Notes: generated by a model not told the origin, from the letters alone. Positions 21,269 through 29,334 are shown, numbered from the stretch's first letter. The stretch: 64,000 nucleotides of DNA from Zoogloea oleivorans (GCF_008107625.1 NZ_SDKK01000017.1:51610-115609), one strand, 5' to 3'. A program made the numbers and translations.

Positions 21269-23137
21269 ATGATTCCGCAATCCTTCATCCAGGATCTGCT
21301 CGCCCGCGTCGACATCGTCGAGGTCGTCGAGCGCTACTTGCCGCTCAAGAAAGGCGGGGCAAACTACTTTGCCTGCTGCCCTTTTCATGGCGAAAAGTCA
21401 GCCTCGTTCTCGGTGAGCCCAACCAAGCAGTTTTACCACTGCTTCGGCTGCGGCGTGCACGGCAGCGCGATCAGCTTCCTGATGGAATACAACGGCCTCG
21501 GTTTCATCGATGCCGTGAAGGAACTCGCCAGTACGGTGGGTATGGAAGTCCCGCAAGACGACTTCACCCCCAACCACGACCGGGCGCGGGATCAATCCCT
21601 GACCGAAGTCATGGCCCAGGCAACCCGCTTCTACAAAGAGCAACTCAAGCGCAGCCAGGTAGCCATCGACTACCTCAAGCGACGCGGCCTGACCGGCGAA
21701 ATCGCTGCCCGCTACGGCCTCGGCTACGCACCGGAAGGCTGGCAGGCCCTGCAGGCAGCCTTCCCCGATTACAGCGCCGCCGCCCTGCTTGAGTGCGGGC
21801 TGGTCCTCGAAAACGAACAAAACCGCCGCTACGACCGCTTCCGCGACCGCATCATGTTCCCGATCCAGGACCAGCGCGGCAACGTGATCGGCTTCGGTGG
21901 CCGGGTCCTCGACAAGGGCGAGCCGAAATACCTCAATTCACCGGAAACGCCGCTCTTTGAAAAAGGGCGCGAACTCTACGGCATCGTCCAGGCCCGCCAG
22001 GCTATCCGCGACCAGGAATGCGTACTGGTGGTCGAAGGCTATATGGATGTGGTCGGCCTCGCCCAGTTCGGCGTCGGCAACGCGGTGGCCACCCTCGGCA
22101 CGGCCGCCACCCCCAATCACATCCAGAAACTCCTGCGCCTTACCGACCGGGTCGTCTTCTGTTTTGACGGGGACGCCGCCGGCCGCCGGGCTGCCGGGCG
22201 AGCGATGGAAGTCAGTCTCGAACATCTGGCCGACAACAAGGCCCTCAGCTTCCTGTTCCTGCCGGAAGAACACGACCCGGACAGCTTCGTTCGCGCCGAA
22301 GGGCCGGACGCCTTCCGCGCCGCCATGACCCGCGCCCAGCCACTGGCCGATTTTCTCCTCGCCGAGTTGAAGAAGGAAGTCGATGTCAGCACCGCCGAAG
22401 GGTGCGCCAAACTGGTCCACGAGGCCAAACCGCTAGTCACCCGCATCGGCGCGCCGCTGCTGCGCCTGCAGGTCATCAAGATGCTCGCCGAAAGCGCCGG
22501 TTTCACCCAGGCCGAAGTCGAGCAGGCCTTCGGTCTCAAGCAGGCTTCCGCCCCGCCGCCACGCCGCTTCGACGAAGGCAACAGCTTCGAAAGCGGCTTC
22601 AACCGCGGCTTTGGCGGCACCGATGGCGGTGATCGCCCCTTCCGCGGCAAGCGCCGACAGGGCTCCGACTTTCCGCGCATGACACCGCGCCAGACGCCGC
22701 AAACCGCACTCGAAACCCTGCTCAAGCTCGTTGTACAGCACCCCGTATGGGCCGCCCGCCTGCCCATCGACCTGCTCTCCGACCACAGCCCGGAAGGCCG
22801 CGCACTAATCGCCATCACCGACGCCATGAGTGTCGGCGACCTGCCGACCCAGGGCGTCGGCGCGCTGCTTGAGCACTACCGGGACACCCCCCACGCCGAC
22901 CTGCTCGCCCGCATGGCCGGCCAGTTGGCCGATTCTGCGTTCGATGATGCGCAAATCGAACACTTGTTCAACGACACACTCAACAAGCTGGAAGCCGACG
23001 CAATCAGCCGGCAAATTGACGTTCTGACCGCCCGCGAGCGAGAAAGTGGACTCAATCCAGCCGAAAGAAGACAGCTCGCAGAGTTACTGCTGCACAAACA
23101 GAAGCTCCGCGTACGCGCAAAAGTATCGGATTCGTAA
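21269..23137 (+). CDS. dnaG: DNA primase
   Basis: 622 residues. Makes RNA primers at the replication fork. N-terminal CHC2 zinc finger with ligands Cys37, His40, Cys58 and Cys61 (CPFH...CFGC), RNA polymerase core with FGGRVL, Toprim domain with VVEGYMD and FCFDGDAAGRRA, then a Gly/Arg-rich linker (about 430-475) and a C-terminal helicase-binding domain. 40 nt after the yqeY stop. The linker is longer and more basic than in E. coli. Confidence 0.98.
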   Translation: MIPQSFIQDLLARVDIVEVVERYLPLKKGGANYFACCPFHGEKSASFSVSPTKQFYHCFGCGVHGSAISFLMEYNGLGFIDAVKELASTVGMEVPQDDFTPNHDRARDQSLTEVMAQATRFYKEQLKRSQVAIDYLKRRGLTGEIAARYGLGYAPEGWQALQAAFPDYSAAALLECGLVLENEQNRRYDRFRDRIMFPIQDQRGNVIGFGGRVLDKGEPKYLNSPETPLFEKGRELYGIVQARQAIRDQECVLVVEGYMDVVGLAQFGVGNAVATLGTAATPNHIQKLLRLTDRVVFCFDGDAAGRRAAGRAMEVSLEHLADNKALSFLFLPEEHDPDSFVRAEGPDAFRAAMTRAQPLADFLLAELKKEVDVSTAEGCAKLVHEAKPLVTRIGAPLLRLQVIKMLAESAGFTQAEVEQAFGLKQASAPPPRRFDEGNSFESGFNRGFGGTDGGDRPFRGKRRQGSDFPRMTPRQTPQTALETLLKLVVQHPVWAARLPIDLLSDHSPEGRALIAITDAMSVGDLPTQGVGALLEHYRDTPHADLLARMAGQLADSAFDDAQIEHLFNDTLNKLEADAISRQIDVLTARERESGLNPAERRQLAELLLHKQKLRVRAKVSDS

Positions 23138-23143
23138 TATAAT
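23138..23143 (+). promoter_or_regulatory. Candidate -10 box for a separate rpoD promoter
   Basis: Perfect TATAAT directly after the dnaG stop, 60 nt before the rpoD ATG. A separate rpoD promoter at the dnaG end is known in other proteobacteria. The -35 region at the proper distance (GCGCAA) is poor, so another sigma factor or an activator may be involved. Confidence 0.45.
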
Positions 23144-23202
23144 TTTCGGTTCGCGAAATTCGCCCGCCGATACAATCGACGACACATCGAGGACAGCCCC
23201 CC

Positions 23203-25161
23203 ATGACCACGGAAAAGCCCAAAACACCGCGCAAAGCGCCTGCCAAGCCGCGAGCAGCGAAGGTCAAGGACAAACTCGCCCCGATGATCGCCGAGGCCCC
23301 CTCGGCGGAAGAGGCTGAAGTTCGCCGCACCCGGCTCAAGACCCTGATCGCCCTCGGCAAGGAACGGGGCTACCTGACCTACGCCGAAATCAACGATCAC
23401 CTGCCCGACGATCTCGTCGACGCCGAGCAGATCGAGTCGATCATCAGCACCTTCAACGACATGGGTATCCAGGTGTTCGACGTGGCCCCGGCCGCCGAAG
23501 ACCTGCTCATGTCCGAAGTCGCCCCCACCGTGGTGGACGACGAACAGGCCGAAGCCGAAGCCGAGCAGACCCTGTCCGCCGTGGACTCCGAATTCGGCCG
23601 CACCACCGACCCTGTCCGCATGTACATGCGCGAGATGGGCACCGTGGAACTGCTCACCCGCGAAGGCGAAATCGAGATCGCCAAGCGGATCGAGGAAGGC
23701 CTGAAGCACATGATCCAGGCGATCTCCGCCTGTCCGACCACCATCGCCGACATCCTTGAAGCCGCCGACAAGATCGGCCGCGAAGAGATGCGCATCGACG
23801 AGCTGATCGACGGCCTGATCGACCCCAACGCGGCCGACAACATCGAAGCCCTCGCCGAGAGTGAAGACCTCGAAGTAGACGACGCCGAAGCCGAGGACGA
23901 AGACGCCGAAGGTGACCCCAGCGGCGCCCAGTCGGCCTCCCTCCTCAAGATGAAGGCCGAGGCCCTCGAACGCTTCGCCAATCTGCGCAGCCTCTACGAG
24001 AAGATGGTCCCGGCTCTCCAGAAGAAGGGCCCTCAGGACAAGGCTTCCGCCAAGATCCAGGAGCAGATCTCCAACGAGCTGATGAACATCCGTTTCACGG
24101 CCCGGACCACCGAGCGCCTGTGCGACGCCGTGCGTCACATGGTGGATCAGGCTCGCGCCCATGAACGCAAGATCCTGCATCTCTGCGTGGACAAGTCCAG
24201 CATGCCGCGCCCGCACTTCATCAAGAGCTTCCCGGGCAATGAAACCAACTTGGACTGGCTCAAAGGCGAGATCTCCGGCGGCCCGGCCAACATTCCGGTC
24301 CTGATGCGCATGCAGCCAGCCGTGCTCGAAGAGCAGCAAAAGCTCATCGACCTGCAGACCCGCATCGGCATCCCGCTGAAAGACCTCAAGGACATCAACA
24401 AGCAGATGTCCACCGGCGAAGCCAAGGCCCGTCGCGCCAAGCGCGAAATGACCGAGGCCAACCTGCGCCTGGTGATCTCCATCGCCAAGAAGTACACCAA
24501 CCGCGGCCTGCAGTTCCTCGACCTGATCCAGGAAGGCAACATCGGCCTGATGAAGGCGGTGGACAAATTCGAATACCGTCGCGGCTACAAGTTCTCCACG
24601 TACGCCACGTGGTGGATCCGCCAGGCCATCACCCGCTCGATCGCCGACCAGGCGCGGACCATCCGCATCCCGGTGCACATGATCGAAACGATCAACAAGA
24701 TGAACCGGATCTCCCGCCAGATCCTGCAGGAAACCGGCAACGAGCCGGATCCCGCCACCCTGGCCGAGAAGATGGAAATGCCCGAGGAGAAGATCCGCAA
24801 GATCCTCAAGATCTCCAAGGAACCCATTTCCATGGAGACACCGATCGGCGACGACGATGATTCCCACCTGGGCGACTTCATCGAGGATAATGCGACCCTC
24901 GCGCCGGCTGAAGCAGCGCTGTACTCCAGCCTCCGCGACGCCACCAAGGAAGTCCTCGACTCGCTGACCCCGAGGGAAGCCAAGGTCCTGCGCATGCGCT
25001 TCGGCATCGAAATGAACACCGACCACACCCTTGAGGAAGTCGGCAAGCAGTTCGACGTCACCCGCGAACGCATCCGCCAGATCGAAGCCAAGGCCCTGCG
25101 CAAACTGCGCCACCCCAGCCGCTCCGAGCGTCTGCGCAGCTTCCTCGACAACGAGGCGTAA
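23203..25161 (+). CDS. rpoD: RNA polymerase primary sigma factor
   Basis: 652 residues. Region 1.1 (about 25-100), the non-conserved acidic insert (about 200-250, [13 protein letters not shown]), region 2 with [14 protein letters not shown] and [13 protein letters not shown] (about 416-475), region 3, and region 4 with [15 protein letters not shown] and [18 protein letters not shown] (about 588-640). Directs the enzyme to housekeeping promoters. Last gene of the cluster; the tRNA gene begins 9 nt after its stop, so they may share a transcript. Confidence 0.98.
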   Translation: MTTEKPKTPRKAPAKPRAAKVKDKLAPMIAEAPSAEEAEVRRTRLKTLIALGKERGYLTYAEINDHLPDDLVDAEQIESIISTFNDMGIQVFDVAPAAEDLLMSEVAPTVVDDEQAEAEAEQTLSAVDSEFGRTTDPVRMYMREMGTVELLTREGEIEIAKRIEEGLKHMIQAISACPTTIADILEAADKIGREEMRIDELIDGLIDPNAADNIEALAESEDLEVDDAEAEDEDAEGDPSGAQSASLLKMKAEALERFANLRSLYEKMVPALQKKGPQDKASAKIQEQISNELMNIRFTARTTERLCDAVRHMVDQARAHERKILHLCVDKSSMPRPHFIKSFPGNETNLDWLKGEISGGPANIPVLMRMQPAVLEEQQKLIDLQTRIGIPLKDLKDINKQMSTGEAKARRAKREMTEANLRLVISIAKKYTNRGLQFLDLIQEGNIGLMKAVDKFEYRRGYKFSTYATWWIRQAITRSIADQARTIRIPVHMIETINKMNRISRQILQETGNEPDPATLAEKMEMPEEKIRKILKISKEPISMETPIGDDDDSHLGDFIEDNATLAPAEAALYSSLRDATKEVLDSLTPREAKVLRMRFGIEMNTDHTLEEVGKQFDVTRERIRQIEAKALRKLRHPSRSERLRSFLDNEA

Positions 25162-25170
25162 ACAGTTTCA

Positions 25171-25247
25171 GGGCCGTTAGCTCAGTTGGTTAGAGCAGGC
25201 GACTCATAATCGCTTGGTCGCTGGTTCAAGTCCAGCACGGCCCACCA
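25171..25247 (+). tRNA. ileX: tRNA-Ile2 (CAU anticodon, lysidine type)
   Basis: 77 nt with encoded CCA. Acceptor stem GGGCCGU/ACGGCCC, D-arm GCTCAGTTGGTTAGAGC, anticodon loop CTCATAA, T-arm CTGGTTCAAGTCCAG. Anticodon arm and T-arm match the E. coli minor tRNA-Ile (ileX), whose CAU is changed to lysidine-AU to read AUA; hence not tRNA-Met. Its 3' half from the anticodon stem is the left attachment site of the element that follows, and insertion has left the tRNA intact. Confidence 0.93.
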
Positions 25248-25297
25248 TACATATCAAGCACTTAGGCCAGCCTCACGAGGGCTGGCCTTTTGCTTTC
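25200..25297 (+). repeat. Left attachment repeat (attL)
   Basis: Starts with CGACTCATAATCGC in the anticodon stem and runs through the CCA end of the tRNA and the following terminator. One mismatch to the right copy (A at 25251 against G at 37661). Divergence begins again at 25298. Confidence 0.92.
25264..25293 (+). terminator. Terminator of the tRNA-Ile2 transcript
   Basis: Nine-base stem AGGCCAGCC/GGCTGGCCT (25264-25272, 25280-25288) followed by TTTTGC. Because it lies inside the duplicated att repeat, an identical terminator stands at the right end of the element. Confidence 0.85.
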
Positions 25298-25306
25298 TGG
25301 CGCCGA

Positions 25307-25324
25307 GGGACGACTGGGGGACGA
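25307..25324 (+). repeat. Left copy of an arm repeat near attL
   Basis: GGGACGACTGGGGGACGA, an 18-base word found again in the same orientation at 37463-37480, just upstream of the integrase gene. Each copy holds GGGACGA twice, about ten bases apart, so two sites on one face of the helix. Candidate integrase or excisionase arm site. Confidence 0.5.
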
Positions 25325-25518
25325 CTAGAAAAAATCGAGGGCAAACCGGTTGGCCCCGGGCACCCTCCTCGCCCTGATATCCCCGAACATCGAGGCGGCG
25401 AAACATGGCGGCCCGTGCGACGCCATCATCAACAAGGTGCGCACCATCTACGGGGCCGGCCAAAACATCGCCGTGAGACGGACCGCAGTGATTGAGGGGG
25501 AAGCACTCCCGCTCATGC

Positions 25519-25564
25519 GCTCACAGTTGGTAGAGCGTGGCCCTTACAAGGCGAATGTCGGCGA
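25519..25564 (+). pseudogene. tRNA-Val(UAC)-like fragment
   Basis: Contains AGTTGGTAGAGC (D-arm), then, at exact tRNA spacing, a five-base stem, the loop CTTACAA with anticodon UAC, its partner stem with one mismatch, and ATGTC plus GGCG as in tRNA-Val. The D-stem side has two extra bases, and no T-loop or matching acceptor follows, so it cannot be a normal tRNA. May be chance within a coding remnant, but the spacing argues for descent from a tRNA. Confidence 0.4.
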
Positions 25565-25617
25565 CGCTGACGAACAGTCCTCTCACCAAGCAGATATACA
25601 ATTCGCTGCGATAGCCA

Positions 25618-25699
25618 GGTGCCGGGAGGGGGACTCGAACCCGCAGACCTTGCGGCGGCGGATTTTAAGTCCGCCGTTCAGCCAGTGCCCAGATCATGC
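25618..25699 (-). pseudogene. Degenerate tRNA-Leu(UAA)-like gene
   Basis: On the minus strand: GGCGGA-CTTAAAA-TCCGCC (anticodon stem-loop, UAA), a leucine-type long variable arm GCCGCAAGGTC, T-arm GCGGG-TTCGAGT-CCCCC with one mismatch, 3' acceptor strand TCCCGGC and ACC. The 5' strand GCATGAT does not pair with TCCCGGC and the D-arm is short. Half a good tRNA with a replaced 5' end, so a relic, or a tRNA-like RNA with another use. Confidence 0.5.
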
Positions 25700-25868
25700 G
25701 ATGGCAGGGGGCGGGCAATGCGCTGGTGACGGACACAAGGGAAGTCGCAAGCCGGCCGGGCGTGGGGACTCATTCGCAGAAACGGCACCCGATGCGAATG
25801 AACTACTTCATAGCCCGCAAACCCCGCGTGCCTTAGGATCATGGCTCTTGTTCTTCGCTGATGGCTCT

Positions 25869-26063
25869 ATGTGCCCGCTCTCCGACCTTTCCAGAACCGT
25901 CCAATGGCGTGCCACCACTGCCGCCGGCGAAACCGAGGTCTTCCACCTCAAGATAATCGCCGACGACTGGGCTGGCACCGGTGGCACGGTCGAAGCCGTC
26001 AATGCTGCAGATCAGAAGCTATCCACAGAATCCCAGCAAACCCCGAGGTCTGCTCAAAACTGA
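25869..26063 (+). CDS. Possible small protein, unrecognised
   Basis: 64 codons from an ATG at 25869; contains GETEVFHLKIIADDWAGTGG, which has protein-like composition. No clear ribosome site. It may be the tail of the longer decayed frame that starts upstream. No function can be given. Confidence 0.25.
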   Translation: MCPLSDLSRTVQWRATTAAGETEVFHLKIIADDWAGTGGTVEAVNAADQKLSTESQQTPRSAQN

Positions 26064-26194
26064 GCAGCCCCCCCTGGCGCGTGGCAGGGGCTGGTGTTGA
26101 GCCCTCCCGCCAATGGGGCTGCAGCGGACTTCAGCACGGCACTGGCTACCTCCCTCCAAGCTCACGTTTAGAACGGAACCTACGACACGGGGCT

Positions 26195-26223
26195 GAATAC
26201 TCCGGTTTGAAACCGGAATATTC
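26195..26223. promoter_or_regulatory. Near-perfect dyad, possible operator
   Basis: GAATACTCCGGTTT and AACCGGAATATTC face each other around a short centre, with one mismatched pair. It stands about 80 nt upstream of the small ORF that precedes the Rha-like gene, where a phage repressor site would be expected. No U-run, so less like a terminator. Confidence 0.45.
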
Positions 26224-26300
26224 CCAGCTCCGGACAGCCCTGCGGCGACAGCCCAAACCTTAGCATCTTTGAACGTCGGGCCTGACTCGCGGCAGGCGGC

Positions 26301-26519
26301 GTGGCCATGCTCGACGCCATTCAAAACCTACCAGTAGTCGGCTTTGTGAGAGAGGCGCGAGGCTGCCGGTCAAGGGGCTGGCGTTTCACCACCCCCTTTG
26401 GCGACGGAGGTGCCGCCGTTGCGGCCTTCTTTGGCGCTAACTGCGGATATTCCCGCAGTTTCAAGTTCGACCGTGGGCACCATCGCCGGCCCCACCTCGC
26501 CCATCAACCAAATTGGTAG
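26301..26519 (+). CDS. Possible small leader protein before the Rha-like gene
   Basis: 72 codons from ATG 26301 (or ATG 26307). The middle (RGWRFTTPFGDGGAAVAAFFG) has the look of the short proteins often found ahead of phage antirepressor genes, but I recognise no family. Its stop lies 6 nt inside the longer version of the following gene, which would allow coupling. Low confidence. Confidence 0.25.
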   Translation: MAMLDAIQNLPVVGFVREARGCRSRGWRFTTPFGDGGAAVAAFFGANCGYSRSFKFDRGHHRRPHLAHQPNW

Positions 26520-26914
26520 ATGGAGCAACCAACTTGGTTGCCACCAGCTTTACCGACCAGCACGGCGAAGAGGGTGTCCTCAGTTTTGAGGATACGTCGC
26601 CCCGTCGCCAGCAACAGACCATGACCAGCCGCGAGATAGCGGACCTGACGGGCAGCACCCACGACAACGTACTCAAGACCGTTCGCCGCCTTGTTTTGGA
26701 GGGTGGCGTTTTTAAAACGACCCCCACGGAAGGCCAATACACCCACGGGCAGAACGGCCAGACCTACGCCGAGTTCCACCTTGGCGGCTACTGGCTTGAG
26801 AATCAGCAAACCAAAGAGCTGATTGCTGAAATCGAAAAAGCCGGAATCCCGGCTCTTCTCTCTATCCCGCCCTGGCCAAGAGATACCGGCTGTCGCTGTA
26901 ACCGTCGTGTGTAA
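26513..26914 (+). CDS. Rha-family phage regulatory protein, atypical or truncated
   Basis: 133 codons from a TTG at 26513; an ATG at 26621 would give 97. The block MTSREIADLTGSTHDNVLKT followed by NGQTYAEFHL is the Rha N-terminal DNA-binding motif. Rha proteins of lambdoid phages act in regulation and inhibit growth when the host lacks IHF. After FHL the sequence departs from the usual Rha pattern and ends early, so the gene may be truncated or frameshifted. Only clear plus-strand regulatory gene at the left end. Confidence 0.6.
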   Translation: MVDGATNLVATSFTDQHGEEGVLSFEDTSPRRQQQTMTSREIADLTGSTHDNVLKTVRRLVLEGGVFKTTPTEGQYTHGQNGQTYAEFHLGGYWLENQQTKELIAEIEKAGIPALLSIPPWPRDTGCRCNRRV

Positions 26915-26943
26915 CCCTGCCCATGTAACCGCTGGCCAGAAGC

Positions 26944-26967
26944 GAAAAACCCGGCGCTTGGCCGGGT
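26944..26967 (-). terminator. Terminator of the left minus-strand operon
   Basis: On the minus strand, ACCCGGC-CAAGC-GCCGGGT followed by TTTTTCGC. Lies 26 nt past the stop of the 90-residue gene. A standard rho-independent terminator. Confidence 0.85.
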
Positions 26968-26992
26968 CCGTATGTGGTGCGTCCGCAGGTTT

Positions 26993-27265
26993 CTAGCAGT
27001 CGTTCAATGCGCTTGAAAGATCCTCAGCCTCTTTCGCCAGCGACAGGCACGCCCACATGAATGCGTCCTGCCTGCTGGCCGACATGCTGCGGAAGGTTTC
27101 GCCAGCGCATCCGCACGTGGAGGAAAGCATTGCTTCAAGCTGGGTCAGGCGTGCGCTCAACTGGTCGAGCATGTCGGTGTGGGCAGCGCCGGGGGCGATG
27201 GCGTACAGCCCGGTTGCAGCGGTGAAGCCCATGGTTTGGGGGTGCTGCTTGATGTCGGCGGTCAT
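26993..27265 (-). CDS. Small phage-type protein (resembles DUF3077/DUF6124)
   Basis: 90 residues. Pattern LYAIAPGAAHTDMLDQLSAR then a helical Cys-containing region and LAKEAEDLSSALNDC, similar in layout to DUF3077-type proteins of Pseudomonas and phages. Function unknown. Third gene of a tight minus-strand operon; its ATG overlaps the preceding stop by 4 nt; followed by a terminator. Confidence 0.65.
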   Translation of the reverse strand: MTADIKQHPQTMGFTAATGLYAIAPGAAHTDMLDQLSARLTQLEAMLSSTCGCAGETFRSMSASRQDAFMWACLSLAKEAEDLSSALNDC

Positions 27266-27744
27266 GCTTCAGCCCTCGGGGTAGTTGCACGTTTAGCCCT
27301 GGTCTTCTTGGGAGGCAGAACCCTTTCCATGAACTCGCAGTAGCCCTTATCTTTTCGAGCTGCCCGCCACCGCTCGCGCTGTTGCTCTCCGGCCGGCGAC
27401 AGTCTCCAGGCGGCACGGGCCAGTTCGCGCGCTTTCTCAGCAATGATCAACTGCTCCCGGTGATCGCTGGGCTTATTGCGAATGAACATGGATAGACGCC
27501 AACTGTCTTGTGTGTCCCAAACTGATTGCTTCATGCGGGAATTGGATGAGTGTCGGAGAAGGAAGCACTGGAACGGCCCCTCTTCCCAAATGCTCCAATC
27601 TGAACCTACAGGCCACTTGATGTCTTCAGGAACAAGCCCCGCCGCTTCAAGCGACATGCGAGAGCCCATGAAAACGGAGCGGAAACCGGGGTCCATCTCG
27701 ATACGGATTTCGCTCTCAGGCGAGAGTACGAGAGTTCTGCTCAT
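27262..27744 (-). CDS. Hypothetical protein of the left operon
   Basis: 160 residues from the ATG at 27744; the open frame extends upstream but overlaps the preceding gene out of frame and is not used. Acidic N-terminus (LVLSPESEIRIEMDPGF), a middle with FQCFLLRHSSNSRMKQSVWD and a strongly basic tail (PPKKTRAKRATTPRA) that could bind nucleic acid. No family recognised. The next gene overlaps its stop by 4 nt. Confidence 0.6.
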   Translation of the reverse strand: MSRTLVLSPESEIRIEMDPGFRSVFMGSRMSLEAAGLVPEDIKWPVGSDWSIWEEGPFQCFLLRHSSNSRMKQSVWDTQDSWRLSMFIRNKPSDHREQLIIAEKARELARAAWRLSPAGEQQRERWRAARKDKGYCEFMERVLPPKKTRAKRATTPRAEA

Positions 27745-27746
27745 GG

Positions 27747-28079
27747 TCACGCCCTCCCAAACGACAGACGAAAGGCGATGGCAGGGCCGGCGAGGTGGCG
27801 AATGATGCGGTAAGCGGTGAGGCGGACGAAAGTGCCCCTCTTGGCCACCTTGACGGCCCGCTTGGCGGCGTCGAGCAGGGGGGCCGGGAGGAAGCTGTCG
27901 GCGCTGGTCGGACGCACAGGTGGGTAGTCCATCGTCTCCAGCACGATGGCCCTCAAGATGGTGAGCGGCGAAGGCTGGGCGGCGGCCTGGTGGCCGATGC
28001 GACGGCGCGGGCCACGGGTGAGGGCTGGGGACGTGGTGCGGTAGGTGTGGGCGTGCGTGCCCGTTGCTGTGTTGCGCAT
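27747..28079 (-). CDS. Basic hypothetical protein, first gene of the left operon
   Basis: 110 residues from ATG 28079 behind CAGGAG. Rich in Arg, Pro and Ala (TRGPRRRIGHQAAAQPSPL); the second half (LLDAAKRAVKVAKRGTFVRL) looks helical. Two nt separate its stop from the next start, so the three genes form an operon. No family recognised. Confidence 0.55.
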   Translation of the reverse strand: MRNTATGTHAHTYRTTSPALTRGPRRRIGHQAAAQPSPLTILRAIVLETMDYPPVRPTSADSFLPAPLLDAAKRAVKVAKRGTFVRLTAYRIIRHLAGPAIAFRLSFGRA

Positions 28080-28421
28080 GATAGAACTCCTGAGCTTGCG
28101 GCGATGTTCTCCGCAACCCACTTCTCACGGTGGGCGGCGGAACCGTGCGGGGGTGAGAATACCGGGCTCAGGGTCCGGCCAGCCTCGCGGCTGCCCCGCA
28201 CGGCCCGCCATTGAACAGGCGTCACCATGCTACCGACGTAAAAAAGCCGCGTTGTTCGCGGCCTCATCGGCCTGAGCTATCCGGGTTCTCACGCCCGTCT
28301 GCCTCTGTGTCGGCAGCACCCTTAGTCTCCCCCTCCGTTCAAGGTCTGTCAAGTGATGAAAATCATTTTGGATTTTTTGAGTAAGGACTAATCTTCAAGG
28401 AATCTATCCACTGAGGCCGTC
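28080..28421. promoter_or_regulatory. Divergent intergenic region between the left operon and cargo genes
   Basis: 342 nt without a gene. Holds a minus-strand terminator (see separate entry) and an AT-rich section (28340-28400) likely to carry the promoter of the surface-adhesin-like gene; TTGGAT at 28368 and TAATCT near 28389 are weak candidate boxes. Confidence 0.45.
28240..28262 (-). terminator. Minus-strand terminator upstream of the left operon
   Basis: Reads GCCGCG-AACAA-CGCGGC-TTTTTT on the minus strand. It would stop minus-strand transcripts coming from 29.5-31 kb before they enter the 28079-26993 operon. Confidence 0.7.
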
Positions 28422-28811
28422 ATGAAAATAGTAGCCTTTACTCTGGGATTGGTCGCGTTCAGTTCAGGGGCTCAAGCAGGTTGGTCCCTCGTCGGGGCAA
28501 GTGATACCACCAGCTACTATGTTGACCTTGGGACGGTTCGCAAAAAGGGGATTTTTACACGGATGTGGAGTCTCTACAATTATGCAGAACCAATCTTTGG
28601 TAAGGACGGAGAGCAATACTCTTCGTCCATCATGCACGTCGAGTACGATTGCAGCGAGGAACGCTCAAAACGACTGTTCACGTCTGTCTACAAAAAACCA
28701 ATGGGCGAAGGAAGCGCGCTCACGTTGAAACATTCGACGCCCGCATGGGGGCCTATTCCGCCTGGAACGGCTATCGAATTGCAGTGGAAACTCGCATGCG
28801 ACCAGAGGTAG
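28422..28811 (+). CDS. Surface-adhesin E-like exported protein
   Basis: 129 residues. Signal peptide ending AQA/GW, then the pattern of the surface-adhesin protein E family: YYVDLGTVRKKG, RMWSLYNY, MHVEYDCSEERSKRL, Tyr-Lys-Lys before MGEGSALTLKHS, and a last Cys (WKLACDQR) able to pair with the Cys of EYDC. Probably periplasmic or surface exposed. Lower GC than its surroundings, and a likely cargo gene (moron) of the element rather than a phage function. Confidence 0.7.
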   Translation: MKIVAFTLGLVAFSSGAQAGWSLVGASDTTSYYVDLGTVRKKGIFTRMWSLYNYAEPIFGKDGEQYSSSIMHVEYDCSEERSKRLFTSVYKKPMGEGSALTLKHSTPAWGPIPPGTAIELQWKLACDQR

Positions 28812-28892
28812 GGCGCTGCCTATCTGTGTGGAGGACATTGTTGATGTGGGATGTGGAATCAGTGGAGAAAGCCCTGCAGAAGGAGAGATGAA

Positions 28893-29066
28893 TTGAAGAT
28901 ACTGGGCATCCCCTTCGGGGGATGGGCTACCTTCGCCGGACTGAGCGCCTTGGTGGGGCTCTTTTCCGGCATGCCGTGGTGGCTGTCTGGTGCGTACCTT
29001 GCCGTGTGGATCGGGATCTGTGCCGTGATTGGCTGGATCGGCGGAGAGTGGAGGGAGAAGAAGTAG
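28893..29066 (+). CDS. Small two-helix membrane protein
   Basis: 57 residues from TTG 28893, chosen because AGGAGA stands 7 nt upstream; the nearby ATG at 28889 opens only a two-codon frame. Two hydrophobic segments (GWATFAGLSALVGLFSG and GAYLAVWIGICAVIGWIGG), then a charged end WREKK. Function unknown; the second probable cargo gene. Confidence 0.55.
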   Translation: MKILGIPFGGWATFAGLSALVGLFSGMPWWLSGAYLAVWIGICAVIGWIGGEWREKK

Positions 29067-29334
29067 GCCGGATGGTGCCCGCATTGCACGGGCTGAAAAC
29101 CTGAACATCTTTCAACATTCCGTGCGCTTTCTTGTGCGCTTTTGCGTGCGGATTGCCGGCTGCGTTACATCGAGGACCGGGCCAGCCCCGCGGTCGATGG
29201 TCTCAAAACTCTGGATGCCATCGCGGCCGATTATTTGGCCTACCCAGGGGCCGATTCCGCACCTCCATGGTCCGCTGCGTACTCGACTGTCGATGTAAGC
29301 TGCCGTGGATCGCTGTTTCTAACTTGGAGGAAAC
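29067..29334. other. Intergenic stretch, no clear gene
   Basis: 268 nt. A plus-strand frame through 29142-29369 reads LRYIEDRASPAVDGLKTLDA but has no ribosome site and runs into the next gene in another frame. It contains the promoter region of the HTH gene at 29335. Nothing else seen. Confidence 0.4.

Larger units (their letters stand above)
25325..25868. other. Stretch with no clear gene; possible decayed coding region
   Basis: A plus-strand frame opened by TTG at 25350 runs to 26063. Its first 90 codons (for example DAIINKVRTIYGAGQNIAVR) look protein-like, but the middle is disturbed by two tRNA-like segments and no start with a ribosome site is seen. I read this as decayed phage sequence. 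Confidence 0.4.

Noticed and set aside
22876..25113. A 745-codon minus-strand open frame over dnaG and rpoD
   Set aside because: Shadow of two real genes; composition and lack of start signals show it is not coding.
25171..25247. Reading the CAU tRNA as tRNA-Met
   Set aside because: Anticodon arm and T-arm match the minor isoleucine tRNA (ileX) with the lysidine-modified CAU; initiator and elongator Met features are absent.
25350..26063. A single 237-residue protein gene right of attL
   Set aside because: Starts with TTG without a ribosome site, includes two tRNA-like segments in its middle, and changes composition; treated as decayed sequence with only a possible short ORF at the end.
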